Positions 20,661 to 30,655 are shown, numbered from the stretch's first letter. The stretch is DNA of 64,000 bases from Nitrospirota bacterium (GCA_015233615.1 JADFXJ010000001.1:1-64000); one strand, 5' to 3'. The notes: a model not told the origin generated them from the sequence alone. Numbers and translations: made by a program.

Positions 20661-21857
20661 GTGAAACAACCTGATGTCTCAGTTATCATCGTAAACTACA
20701 ACAGTTCCGGGTATACCATCGATTGTGTTAAATCGATCACGGACAATGACGTGGAAATAATTATCGTCGATAACTCGCCTCTGCCGGGAGAGCCGGAGCG
20801 GTTGAAATCTATCGATGACGCCCGTGTTAAAATAATCTTTAACGAAATAAACTCAGGGTTTGCAAAAAGTTCGAATCAGGGTATAATTGCATCGAAAGGC
20901 AGATACATATTTCTTTTGAATCCCGATACGATTGTCATAAAAGACTGCATTCGGAAACTCGTTACATATATGGAGACGCTTCCAAAAGCCGGTGCCGTCG
21001 GGCCCCGCATGTGGTGGGATCGGGACAAAACCCTGCAATCGCCAGAGATAATTATGCCTTCACCTCTTGAGGACATAAAACACTCCCTTGCCGGGGTTTC
21101 CGCTTTTTCCGGCCTGATTATGAGACATTACGCGAAGAAGAACCGGCACTTTTACACCGCTGCGCTTCCTTTTAAGGTGGGAATGATTCCCGGTGCGGCG
21201 CTCTTAACAACGAGGGAAGTGATTGAGAAGGTAGGCTTACTGGATGAAAGGTACCCTCTTTATTTTGAGGATGCCGACTGGTCCAGAAGAGTCCTCAGCA
21301 AGGGATTCAAGCTCTATCTCGCTCCGGATGCCGAAATATGTCATTTCATAAGCCAGAGTGCCAGACACTGCCAGGGCGAGTCGGCTAACAAGTTCAGATA
21401 TTCGGAGTCTCTTTACAGATCGAGATACTATAACCGTTTCTTCCATCTCGTATCGAATGGTGTATCGGGGGCAATACATACATTCGATAAATTCGATAAA
21501 TTAGGTAAAATCGGTAAATTAATCAAACCCGGTAAACCCGGAGGTGGAGTCTTAACCGGAGGGCTGACAGACCTTGGACGGATAACTACCCCGCCATCTT
21601 TCATAACGGATGGATGCCCATCGGGTGGGAATTCATCCTATGAACATTCATCGGATGGATATTCGAAAGATAAGTTCCTCTTTCAGCTTTCGACGGATTT
21701 AACCTTCATACCGTCGGTAGGAATGGTATCCGGTTATCCATCGTATACGATAAGCGATGAGATATGGAGTTACATTCATGATGGAGTTTTCTTTACCAGA
21801 TTTATCGAGCTTGCTTCTTACAAGCCCATAAGCACGTGGAGGTTCGAAAAGGCTTAG
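20661..21857 (+). CDS. Glycosyltransferase family 2 (rhamnosyltransferase-like)
   Basis: VSVIIVNYNSSGYTIDCVKSI...NSGFAKSSNQGI...FLLNPDT...FEDADWSRR. Confidence 0.92.
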   Translation: MKQPDVSVIIVNYNSSGYTIDCVKSITDNDVEIIIVDNSPLPGEPERLKSIDDARVKIIFNEINSGFAKSSNQGIIASKGRYIFLLNPDTIVIKDCIRKLVTYMETLPKAGAVGPRMWWDRDKTLQSPEIIMPSPLEDIKHSLAGVSAFSGLIMRHYAKKNRHFYTAALPFKVGMIPGAALLTTREVIEKVGLLDERYPLYFEDADWSRRVLSKGFKLYLAPDAEICHFISQSARHCQGESANKFRYSESLYRSRYYNRFFHLVSNGVSGAIHTFDKFDKLGKIGKLIKPGKPGGGVLTGGLTDLGRITTPPSFITDGCPSGGNSSYEHSSDGYSKDKFLFQLSTDLTFIPSVGMVSGYPSYTISDEIWSYIHDGVFFTRFIELASYKPISTWRFEKA

Positions 21858-22149
21858 CTTAACTTGTCCGTTCCGTTGTTGTCATTCCCGTGAAAGCTGG
21901 AATCCACTTTTTTCACATATCACTACACTTTTATAGAATGATTGTATTGACAAAAGTTTAGGAAGCATAAAAAGTATTTTATTATGTTTTCATGATACAA
22001 TGCTTATAGATCAATATCTTATATGCGATTTCACTGAAAATCGCTGCTATTTCAATATATCGCTTGACAATTGGATACTCTTATGCGTTATAATGAATCA
22101 TTGCTTATATTTAGATAAACGGGAAATCTGCGTAAATAGGACACGCGGG

Positions 22150-22485
22150 ATGGTGTTTAAGATGGTCTTTGTAACTATTTTGAGCAAAGAGGGAAGTTAT
22201 CGATTAGTATCAAATAATCGCGGCAGGAACTTTGTACAGTTCGAAAAAATTGGCAGAACTGGTAAACTGAGAAACGAATTCAAAGCATACCTGACAACAC
22301 CTGATGCTTTAATCTGTGTGGAGAATCTGTATAACTTTTTACTGGCCAAGCGTCATCCCCTTTCCCCTAATTTTAGACTTGTAAAACCTGCCATTTTATC
22401 CGATAAAGCTGAAGCGGTTGACTTGTTTGATGAGATAATTGCATTAATAATTGAAGTGCACCGTTTTGAGAAGGAGCTGTTTTGA
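22150..22485 (+). CDS. Hypothetical protein (island gene 1; start trimmed from 22000)
   Basis: ORF 22000..22485 continues from an in-frame ATG at 22150; a TTGACA/TATAAT-like promoter at 22064-22094 argues for the downstream start. Overlaps next ORF by 4 nt. Confidence 0.6.
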   Translation: MVFKMVFVTILSKEGSYRLVSNNRGRNFVQFEKIGRTGKLRNEFKAYLTTPDALICVENLYNFLLAKRHPLSPNFRLVKPAILSDKAEAVDLFDEIIALIIEVHRFEKELF

Positions 22486-22895
22486 ATAAGGTAGTTTACG
22501 GCAATAATCTTGCGTCATATTTCTATATTCAGCGGATTGGCAATCAGCTACTCGTAATCTCTATTGGCTCAGATAATCCATTTGAATATATCGGAGTATT
22601 ATTTGATGCAATTCATAAGCATCCTGAACACATTAATAGCGCTGTTGTAGAAATTTATTTTGATTTGCTATCTTGCGTCGGAAATAATGAAAGCAGATTT
22701 TCAAAACTAACTTATGACAAGAATATCCCAAACTCCGTTATTGATAATTTTGTAAGTATTGATAGCAGCATTCTTCCAAACTCTATTTTAAAGTGCCTTA
22801 AGAAGTTTTCTTCTAAACATTTTGACGAGGCATTGCTATACTCTATTCTTAGCAACAGAGAAAAGAATAGACTTACTGCCTCCTCAATCATCTAA
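22482..22895 (+). CDS. Hypothetical protein (island gene 2)
   Basis: Coupled ORF (4-nt overlap with gene 1, short gap before rnhC). Confidence 0.65.
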   Translation: MNKVVYGNNLASYFYIQRIGNQLLVISIGSDNPFEYIGVLFDAIHKHPEHINSAVVEIYFDLLSCVGNNESRFSKLTYDKNIPNSVIDNFVSIDSSILPNSILKCLKKFSSKHFDEALLYSILSNREKNRLTASSII

Positions 22896-22906
22896 TTAAT
22901 ATCCCT

Positions 22907-23851
22907 ATGTCGATGCAGAGCCTTCAGACTATATATGATGAAATGAAGCAGAAGCTTCAAGATAGTGGGATTGGTGTTGATGCTTATACGAATATCTCAT
23001 ATGGCATTCAGTTCTCAGCTTCGCTTAATGATCAATCGGGACTCATCAGGATATACCAAAACAAAAAGGGGCAAGTTAAGTATGATTTTTCGCAAATTAA
23101 ATACCCTCTTCTACAACAAAGCGTCCAGCATATAACTGAAAGCTCTTCGGAAAGAAATGCAGCTCCTGCCCCTCAGACGCCAATAAGCGAATTTCCAATT
23201 ATTGGCACAGATGAGTCCGGTAAAGGTGATTATTTTGGTCCTTTGGTAGCCGCAGGTGTTTATGTAGACGAGAGCACGTCCAGGCTTTTAGATTTTGAGG
23301 GGGTAAGAGATAGCAAGAAGCTAAGCGACAAGAAAAACCTTGAACTTGCCCAAAAGATAATGTCTATATGCAATGGAAAATTCTCGATTATTGAAATATC
23401 TCCGGAGAAATATAATGATTTATATGAGCGGTTCATAACGGAAAAGAAAAACCTTAACACGTTGCTTGCATGGGGACATGCAAAGGCAATTGAAGAGCTG
23501 CTTTCAAAGGTTGATTGCGATACTGCAATTGCCGACCAATTTGCCGATGAAAGTTTTATTCAGAATAAACTTCAGGAAAGAGGCCGAAAATTAAATCTAA
23601 TACAAATGCATAAAGCGGAACAGAACATAGCCGTAGCGGCAGCTTCGATTCTTGCAAGGGCAAGATTTCTTGAAAAACTTTCCAGGTTGACCTCAGAATA
23701 CAAAATAGAGCTGCCTAAAGGCGTTTCCGACGCCGTTGTTACGAATGCTAAGAGAATTGTAAAAGAGTACGGTAAAGAGCATCTTAGAAAGGTTGCCAAG
23801 ATGCACTTTAAGACGACTATGAAAGTTCTTTCTGGAGATGGGGTATGTTAG
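22907..23851 (+). CDS. rnhC: Ribonuclease HIII
   Basis: PIIGTDESGKGDYFGPLVAAGVYVD...VRDSKKLSDKK plus N-terminal TBP-like domain. Confidence 0.93.
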   Translation: MSMQSLQTIYDEMKQKLQDSGIGVDAYTNISYGIQFSASLNDQSGLIRIYQNKKGQVKYDFSQIKYPLLQQSVQHITESSSERNAAPAPQTPISEFPIIGTDESGKGDYFGPLVAAGVYVDESTSRLLDFEGVRDSKKLSDKKNLELAQKIMSICNGKFSIIEISPEKYNDLYERFITEKKNLNTLLAWGHAKAIEELLSKVDCDTAIADQFADESFIQNKLQERGRKLNLIQMHKAEQNIAVAAASILARARFLEKLSRLTSEYKIELPKGVSDAVVTNAKRIVKEYGKEHLRKVAKMHFKTTMKVLSGDGVC

Positions 23852-23916
23852 CTGGATGGTGTCAATCCGATTTATTGCCTTACTTTTCATTAATTATAGT
23901 TTGCTATCATACTATC

Positions 23917-24195
23917 TTACTTATTAAGCATTATATCTTTATATCTTGCTTTAGAAGAATCAACTACGGTAAGTTCCTCTCTTAAGACGTTTTCTCCTTC
24001 ATGTTCCTGACGTGTAATCTCACAATTGGCTTCGATGATCATACGAACGGCTTCTTTAAGATTTTCACGGGTTTCATCGAGGGTTCTGCCTTGCGTGTTG
24101 GCTCCCGGCAGTTCTTCTACGTAGCCTATCCACCAATCTCCTTCTTTTTCGAATACGGCTGTAAATTTTTCCATCATAACTCCATTTAGAACCAA
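23917..24195 (-). CDS. HicB-family antitoxin-like protein, no adjacent HicA
   Basis: FTAVFEKEGDWWIGYVEELPGANTQGRTLDETRENLKEAVRMIIEAN. Confidence 0.85.
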   Translation of the reverse strand: MVLNGVMMEKFTAVFEKEGDWWIGYVEELPGANTQGRTLDETRENLKEAVRMIIEANCEITRQEHEGENVLREELTVVDSSKARYKDIMLNK

Positions 24196-24448
24196 TAACG
24201 TAACTAATAATATCTATACTATAATCTAACATAAATCATCAAGGTAAATCGGCAGAATTTTTGAAGTGTCCCCTATTTTTTCTCGTATCACCATATCTTT
24301 CAGTACGGCTTTAAATCTGTTTTTCCGACCTGCCGTAGAGGGTGCCGTTATAAAAGCACCCTCCGGCCTGCCGGGAAGTAAATACTGCTAATTACTGCTA
24401 TAATCTGCCACTAACGATTGCTATCTATTGCTATGTCTGTATAGCTGA

Positions 24449-25921
24449 CTATTTGTAACGCTTGTCGAAGTCTTCCTTACGTTTCATTCTTTCCGCCATA
24501 ACGTCGGGGTCTTCTTTGCCTAAGGACCACTTGTGGTTAGTCGAATTCAGGACTTCGGTTAATAATGCGTCGAGCTCGCCTGCCAGTTTTTGGGCCTCCG
24601 GCTTGCCGCTCTTTTTCCCTTGCTCGATGACTTCTTTAAGTTCGGGTACGTATTCGCCATAGAAGTGTTTGGCGATCTCGTAGTTACCGTGCCACTGGGT
24701 GTAATCCGGGGCCATCATGGAGGCTCCGTGGCGGGCGCGACGACCTTCGTGATGCCAGATCTCGAACCAGGTGTAGTCTATCTTGTGGGCGAATCCGGCA
24801 TATCCCTTACCTTCTATAGCCTTGAGCACTTCAGTTGCTTTACCAAAGAGTTTTTCACCGGGTATTGCCCATTTCTCATTGTAAAGCTCCATTTCCGCCT
24901 CGTACTGGATATAGAAACCGTCTACGAAGTTAACGTTGTGGCAGGCGGCACAGACCTTCTTCATGTTCGCCATGCGTACGTCGCCGGTGATTTTGGTTGA
25001 TTCCAGGTTCAATTGTTTGTCCGTCTCGTTAGCCAGTGTAGGATGTGCAGGGCGATTGTTCCACTTGATGCGCAGGCCTACGTTGTGGGTAACCGGCATG
25101 TCCTTGGTGGCCGACATGTGGCAGGTTGCGCAGGTCGGAGCCGCCGAGTAATCCTCGCCAACCACCCACTTGGCGGAGTCGAGGTTCATCTTTGCCTTGT
25201 TTGCACGGAAGTTGATGCCATGCTTGGATTCGTTGTAGATTTCGATCTGCGGGTGGTCGGGCCCCATGTGGCATTTGCCGCAGTTATCGGGCTGACGGGC
25301 CTGGGCTACCGAAAATTCGTGGCGCTGGTGGCATGCAGAGCAGCTACCCTCGGAGCCGTCGAGGTTTATACGCCCAATGCCGGTATTTGGCCACGTTGCC
25401 GGGTCGAGCTTGCCGTTGGCGTCAACCTTTACTTCGGTGCCATGGCATTGCCAGCAGCCATTGACTGCGGCGGCGGATACACCCTTGGGAAAGGCCTTTG
25501 TTTTCATCCCGTTGTTACCCTCTGCTACGTCTGCAAGGACGTTGTCCAGGGAGCCGGTTATGCGGCCGGCCTTGGAGTGGTGGGAACTCATAAACTCCTC
25601 CGCCTCTTTGCCGTGGCACCTGGCACAATCAAGAGGCGATACGATAACGGATATGAAGAACCCGTTATGTTCGAAACCGCCTTTGGCGTCCTTTTTCGCC
25701 TCATGGCACTCGTAGCAGCCTACGTTTGCCCTAAAATGCTTACTGTTTCCCCATTGCTGGTAGATGTTTACAGTAGTGGAGCTGTGGCACTCCACGCATT
25801 TCTTGCTTTCGTTCGATAATTCCTTAGGAAGGCCGCTCTTTGTTTCTCCGTATGCTCCAAATGATATGAGGAGCAATAAAAACAACCCCGCGCCCGAAAA
25901 CATTAAAACCCGCTTAACCAT
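24449..25921 (-). CDS. Octaheme c-type cytochrome of the hydroxylamine oxidoreductase (HAO) family
   Basis: Eight CxxCH motifs counted (CVECH, CYECH, CARCH, CWQCH, CSACH, CGKCH, CATCH, CAACH); HAO-like WHHEGRRARHGASMMAPDYTQWHG; signal peptide. Confidence 0.9.
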   Translation of the reverse strand: MVKRVLMFSGAGLFLLLLISFGAYGETKSGLPKELSNESKKCVECHSSTTVNIYQQWGNSKHFRANVGCYECHEAKKDAKGGFEHNGFFISVIVSPLDCARCHGKEAEEFMSSHHSKAGRITGSLDNVLADVAEGNNGMKTKAFPKGVSAAAVNGCWQCHGTEVKVDANGKLDPATWPNTGIGRINLDGSEGSCSACHQRHEFSVAQARQPDNCGKCHMGPDHPQIEIYNESKHGINFRANKAKMNLDSAKWVVGEDYSAAPTCATCHMSATKDMPVTHNVGLRIKWNNRPAHPTLANETDKQLNLESTKITGDVRMANMKKVCAACHNVNFVDGFYIQYEAEMELYNEKWAIPGEKLFGKATEVLKAIEGKGYAGFAHKIDYTWFEIWHHEGRRARHGASMMAPDYTQWHGNYEIAKHFYGEYVPELKEVIEQGKKSGKPEAQKLAGELDALLTEVLNSTNHKWSLGKEDPDVMAERMKRKEDFDKRYK

Positions 25922-26334
25922 AACTGTACCTCCTTTTCTGGATTATTCGTTCGATTGAATTTGCTTCGTTTGTTCGATTGAACTTGATTCGTTTGATTCC
26001 CTGTTGAACGTAGATTCATCATAACGCTGACCCACTGGTAATCCATTGCTGACCCACATCATATCGATTGTTGTTCATACTTACCGATCGTAACGCGCTT
26101 CTTCGCCATCGGTGTTACCATCGATCAGATACTGCCGGAATCGGCCGGCTTTACCGCTCACTGTTCCAGGTATCCGTGCGTTAATGAAAAACATTAACGA
26201 TGCTCCTTGTTGACGTTCTAATCGTAACACCTCCTTATCATATCGTTAGCAAGTTAATAAAATATGACGATAACACTCTCCTCGGCATTCTGTGACTTCC
26301 GTACAGTTATTTAAGCTTTTTAAAATACATAATG

Positions 26335-26352
26335 CTATGATGTGGATCATAG
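26335..26352. promoter_or_regulatory. Dyad CTATGAT-GTGG-ATCATAG, Crp/Fnr-type candidate site
   Basis: Perfect 7+7 dyad, N4 spacer, between divergent hao-like and cyclase genes. Confidence 0.5.
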
Positions 26353-26537
26353 AGTTAATATATATTAACTTATTTGCCCGACATTAGTCAACATGACAAT
26401 TTTGTAATGTCAAGTATTTTACATAATCATTTGAAATAGATTGATTAAATGTCGAATAGCTTAAAAATATCGATTTGTGTATAATAACCACAATGTCTGT
26501 TCACTTAAAGGCCTTTTGATGGGAAATGGTATGATAA

Positions 26538-27269
26538 ATGCTAAGTGAAGAATCGGGCGAATTTGGCGAATGGGAAGACCTTTCCGTCTCTCTTGAAGAT
26601 GGAATGGTTATGTGGCCCGGTGATCCGCCTTTTTCCATCGGGCGGATAATAGACATGGAAAAGGGTGGCTCTCTGAATCTGTCTCGTATCGAACTGACTG
26701 TACATGCCGGTACTCACGTAGATAGTCCACTCCATTATCTGCAAACAGGTAAGTCCATAGACGAAGCACCCTTATCCGCGCTGATTGGGCGGGCACGGAT
26801 CGTCGAAATAAGAGATCCGGAATCGATAAAAACCGCAGAACTCCGTTCAATTGGTCTCCAAAAGGGTCAAAGGATACTATTTAAGACTGCCAATTCCACT
26901 AAGCACTTGAAGAATATGAAGCAAATGAAGAATATAAGCTATATAAATCCTGGCGCTTTTGCGGAGGATTTTATTCATTTAACCGTGGAGGCGGCCACCT
27001 ATCTGGTTCAATGTGGGGTGCAAACGGTTGGTATAGATTACCTTTCGGTTGGGGGGTATAAAGATGACGGAGACGAGGTACACCGGATACTGCTTGGGGG
27101 TGGGGTGTGGATTATCGAGGGGCTCGATCTTTCGATGGTAACACCGGGAGATTACGAATTCATTTGCCTGCCATTGAAAATAACAGGTGCAGAGGGTGCG
27201 CCGGCCAGGGCAGTGGCCAGGAAGCTGATAAGTGGAGGAAGCCATAAGGCAGTTATTGCAACCATATAG
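26538..27269 (+). CDS. Cyclase / kynurenine formamidase-like metal-dependent hydrolase
   Basis: ELTVHAGTHVDSPLHYL motif; ...VGIDYLSV. Confidence 0.88.
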   Translation: MLSEESGEFGEWEDLSVSLEDGMVMWPGDPPFSIGRIIDMEKGGSLNLSRIELTVHAGTHVDSPLHYLQTGKSIDEAPLSALIGRARIVEIRDPESIKTAELRSIGLQKGQRILFKTANSTKHLKNMKQMKNISYINPGAFAEDFIHLTVEAATYLVQCGVQTVGIDYLSVGGYKDDGDEVHRILLGGGVWIIEGLDLSMVTPGDYEFICLPLKITGAEGAPARAVARKLISGGSHKAVIATI

Positions 27270-27309
27270 CAGGCACTAAGCGAGTATTAAACCGGCACTA
27301 AAACCGGCT

Positions 27310-28311
27310 CTAAAATGGGGTGAAACCGGAAAACACGATTGGCCAGGAAGAAAATCCTACGAATATCGCGATGAGTATTATCGAGACCACGTACCATCTC
27401 TTTTGTGCTTTCCCTACCGGTTCCCGTAAAGATGGGACGCTGCCGAAAAGTTCGGCAACACCGCTAGCCACGGGAAAGAACGAGCCCCCAAAAAGAGACA
27501 CGAATAAGGGATATCCTACGTAGTTGTATGTGCCCTGCAGTATATCGAATGGGCAGTGGTGGGTTGGCAGCTCGTAGTAATATATCGAGATAAAGGATAT
27601 GGTGGAAGCTATGGCGATCGGGAAAAATAAAATGGAGGCGAAGGAAGTAAGATATTTGACGATGCTCGCCTTAACCTTCATGGACAATGCCGACAAGGCT
27701 GCCAGCGTTGCCGCAGCGCAGTAAAAAACGTACATCATTGGTTTTATGGGCAGGCCTGCCAGGCTGCCGGCGACTTTCTTGCTTTCGTCGCTGAAGAGCG
27801 ATCCGCAGCAGGATGTAATAACGTCGGGCTTGAGGCCGGCAAAGTACTTGATTTCAAGGTATCCGTCCAAAAAAATCATCGGTGCTATGAATAAGAGAAA
27901 CTTGTATTTTAGCTTTACCAGCGGGTAGTCCTCGGCCTGGCCGTCCAGATAATTTATGGCAATCCAGGTGGCCGATAAGAAGAAGATCGCTATCCTGGTA
28001 TATAGGACGTACCAGCCGATGGGATTGGCGTTAAGCGACCCCGTCGCACACATGGCCCCTACGAAGAGCACGTGTATGGAGTCGAGGGTATAGACGTAGA
28101 GAAATAAGGAGAGTATCTCAAACCCCATTACGTAATTCATAACGGTAGAAATCAGGTAGGTTCGCCTTTCCAGGGCTAACTGTAGCTCCGAGGAGGAGGA
28201 AATGTCCCAGTGCCAGATAATTTTCAGCGCCAGTACCACGGCATAAGCGGTCATCGAAAAACACAGCACTGCGCCCGTTATGAGCGCAAGGGCACCCGGA
28301 TGAAGTATCAC
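27310..28311 (-). CDS. Polytopic membrane protein, probable part of the NosL/ABC cluster
   Basis: Multiple TM helices with Cys-containing SCCGSLF and LPTHHCPFD; GTG start. Confidence 0.65.
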   Translation of the reverse strand: MILHPGALALITGAVLCFSMTAYAVVLALKIIWHWDISSSSELQLALERRTYLISTVMNYVMGFEILSLFLYVYTLDSIHVLFVGAMCATGSLNANPIGWYVLYTRIAIFFLSATWIAINYLDGQAEDYPLVKLKYKFLLFIAPMIFLDGYLEIKYFAGLKPDVITSCCGSLFSDESKKVAGSLAGLPIKPMMYVFYCAAATLAALSALSMKVKASIVKYLTSFASILFFPIAIASTISFISIYYYELPTHHCPFDILQGTYNYVGYPLFVSLFGGSFFPVASGVAELFGSVPSLREPVGKAQKRWYVVSIILIAIFVGFSSWPIVFSGFTPF

Positions 28312-28405
28312 GTTTCGACTACCTTGTAAATAATCACGTTCCGATTACCTTATAAAGTGTCACGTTAAGCGTCGCGTAAAATGTCACGTCCCGATTACCT
28401 TTCCG
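28305..28405. repeat. About 26-nt tandem repeat x4 at a gene junction
   Basis: GTATCACGTTTCGACTACCTTGTAAA / TAATCACGTTCCGATTACCTTATAAA / GTGTCACGTTAAGCGTCGCGTAAA / ATGTCACGTCCCGATTACCTTTCCG. Confidence 0.95.
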
Positions 28406-29109
28406 TCGCGCATCTCTATTATCCTGTTTACGTACGGTTTGTCGTACACCAGTGGGTCATGTGTTGCGATGACTATGGTCTTGCCTTCGCCGTTTAGCCT
28501 GGAAAGCCTGTCCATGAGGTCTTCCGAGAGTTTCGTGTCGAGGTGCGAGGTCGGCTCGTCGGCCAAAATGATTTCGGGGTTGTTAATGAGAGCCCTGGCT
28601 ATGCTAACCCGTTGTTTTTCACCACCGGAGAGTTTTTCGACGTGATAGTTTCTCTTCTGGTATATGTTGAGGCTTTCGAGTATCGCGTCTGCACGCTCTT
28701 TCATCTCATGTATGGGAATAGAGGTGGGGTAGAGCGGGAGCATTATGTTTTCCTTAACGGTGATTCCTTTAATCAGGTTGAAGTGCTGGAAAATGAAGCC
28801 AAACGTCCTGCGCCGTATATCGGTAAGGAAATGCTCCGGCAGTTTCGCCACGTCTTTACCGTTTACCATGACTTTACCGGACGTGGGTCTCGTCATGCAG
28901 CCGATTATTCCCAGGATGGTAGTCTTACCGGAGCCGCTTGGACCTTTCAGGACGGCCATGCTGCCTTTGGCGACGCTCAGGGTAACCCCATCCAGAGCCC
29001 TCATCTCGTCCGCCTCGCCGGCGTTAAAGATTTTTGATACTCCTTCTACGGCTATGATTGCCGACGGTGCGGTTATTGCGGTTATTGTGGTTGGTGTCGG
29101 GTATGCCAT
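28384..29109 (-). CDS. ABC transporter ATP-binding protein (LolD/MacB type)
   Basis: Walker [10 protein letters not shown], signature [15 protein letters not shown], Walker [13 protein letters not shown]. Confidence 0.95.
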   Translation of the reverse strand: MAYPTPTTITAITAPSAIIAVEGVSKIFNAGEADEMRALDGVTLSVAKGSMAVLKGPSGSGKTTILGIIGCMTRPTSGKVMVNGKDVAKLPEHFLTDIRRRTFGFIFQHFNLIKGITVKENIMLPLYPTSIPIHEMKERADAILESLNIYQKRNYHVEKLSGGEKQRVSIARALINNPEIILADEPTSHLDTKLSEDLMDRLSRLNGEGKTIVIATHDPLVYDKPYVNRIIEMRDGKVIGT

Positions 29110-29112
29110 GGA

Positions 29113-30189
29113 TTAACTCCTCATTACGGTGTCCGGGTCGGTTACGGCAGCCTTCCAGGAAGGTATTATGGTGCTGGCAAGATATGGTATGACGGTAAGG
29201 AAAAATATGACGAATATTTGATAGAGGTCAATGTAAGGAATCGGATTGAAGGGCGGAAAGAGTACCGACCATCCCTTTAGTACGGGAGCAAAAAGGGCTG
29301 CCCCGAAGTAGAACACGTGTATGTAGGCCAGTATCGAGCCAGTCAGGAACGACGTAAGCGATATGGCCATGCCCTCCCAAAACTTCAACTTCAGCACGTC
29401 TGTCGTCTCCCATCCGATGGCTTTTAAAATACCAATCTCCTGCCGCTCCCCGGCGCTCATCCCCGTGGCTTTGTCCCATGCGAATATGGCAAAGGCCAGC
29501 AGCGGGCCGATGAACATGGTAAGGGCCATGCCGCCGCGCCAGTTAAAGACGTTCTCGTAAGTGCGTACTATCTCCGAACGCGTAATGGGTCTGGTGTCCG
29601 GGTAGTCCCGCCTGATTTTCATCGCTATAGTAGGTACCTCCGAGGCGTTGCTTACGTGTACTATAAGGTCGGTTGCCATGTCTTTGGGCAAGGCAAAGAA
29701 GTTTACCAAATCGTTTTTATCCATCACTACGAGATCATTTGTTAGTATGGCCGAATCTGCGGTGAAAATCCCCACTACCTTCAGCGATACCTTCTGCTGC
29801 GGGTTTATGGACAGAAAGAGCACGTCGTTGAGGTCGGTCAACCTTACGTCTGCTACTCCCTTACCGATGGCGCACTCGCCCGGGCCTTTTGGCAAAGTGC
29901 CTTTTACCATGTGCAGCGCGTCGATATTTCTGGCTATAAGGGTATAGTTGCCCCCGGTGAGGTTATCGTAGTAGTAGCCCCAGTATCTCGGCTCTACAGA
30001 AGAAACTCCGGGGATGGACAGAATCTTTTCCGCGTAGCCGACAGGGATGAGGTCATGTCTGCCGGCGCTCATACGCTGGACAATTAGCTCCGGAGCCTCG
30101 ATAAATACGTCCATCGCTTCCTTTTTCAGCGACTGGGTTAGAAACAAAAGTGAAGTGAGCGTCGCTACGATTATACTGTAAATGAACAC
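29113..30189 (-). CDS. FtsX-like ABC transporter permease
   Basis: MacB/FtsX architecture; ERQEIGILKAIGWETTDVLKLKFWEG. Confidence 0.9.
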   Translation of the reverse strand: MFIYSIIVATLTSLLFLTQSLKKEAMDVFIEAPELIVQRMSAGRHDLIPVGYAEKILSIPGVSSVEPRYWGYYYDNLTGGNYTLIARNIDALHMVKGTLPKGPGECAIGKGVADVRLTDLNDVLFLSINPQQKVSLKVVGIFTADSAILTNDLVVMDKNDLVNFFALPKDMATDLIVHVSNASEVPTIAMKIRRDYPDTRPITRSEIVRTYENVFNWRGGMALTMFIGPLLAFAIFAWDKATGMSAGERQEIGILKAIGWETTDVLKLKFWEGMAISLTSFLTGSILAYIHVFYFGAALFAPVLKGWSVLFPPFNPIPYIDLYQIFVIFFLTVIPYLASTIIPSWKAAVTDPDTVMRS

Positions 30190-30260
30190 GAGAGAAAAAT
30201 TCTTATACTTCTTCCTTAGCAGGGAAGAAAGTGTGAATTCGAGTATGCGAAAGTGATTAT

Positions 30261-30551
30261 TCAGTTATTCCCCCTTTGAGGCCCGACGATGGAGCCGGCC
30301 GGGAAATGGTCCATGGAAGATGGAAAATCCTGAAAAGCCGAAAAAGTGTCGGCCTGGGAAGGATGTCTCGTATACCTGGCCTCGGTGAATACGGCAAAGT
30401 CCGTTAGAGAGAGCTTCCTGACCAGTTCTCTCTTCGATTGCACCTCCGCATTTCTGGCGGCGATAGTGTGATTTGCGTCTGTGTAAAGGAAGGCGATCAC
30501 GATTATTTCGATGGCAATGAAGGAAAAGAATATTTTCGATTTTATCATCAT
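30261..30551 (-). CDS. Small single-TM hypothetical protein in the NosL/ABC cluster
   Basis: ORF co-oriented between permease and nosL-like gene; N-terminal TM. Confidence 0.5.
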   Translation of the reverse strand: MMIKSKIFFSFIAIEIIVIAFLYTDANHTIAARNAEVQSKRELVRKLSLTDFAVFTEARYTRHPSQADTFSAFQDFPSSMDHFPAGSIVGPQRGNN

Positions 30552-30655
30552 TTCCTTAATTATGGCTACAATTATGGTTACTATTACTAAATTATGGCTA
30601 CTATGGTTTATTCCCGGGGCCTATTCGAAACCGTTATACCCGCTTATACATCATC

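Noticed and set aside
22000-22149. N-terminal 50 codons of ORF 22000..22485
   Set aside because: Overlaps a good promoter-like sequence (22064-22094); probably untranslated.
25013-25819. 268-aa plus-strand ORF opposite the octaheme cytochrome
   Set aside because: Fully antisense to a well-supported gene with eight heme motifs; a shadow ORF of codon bias.
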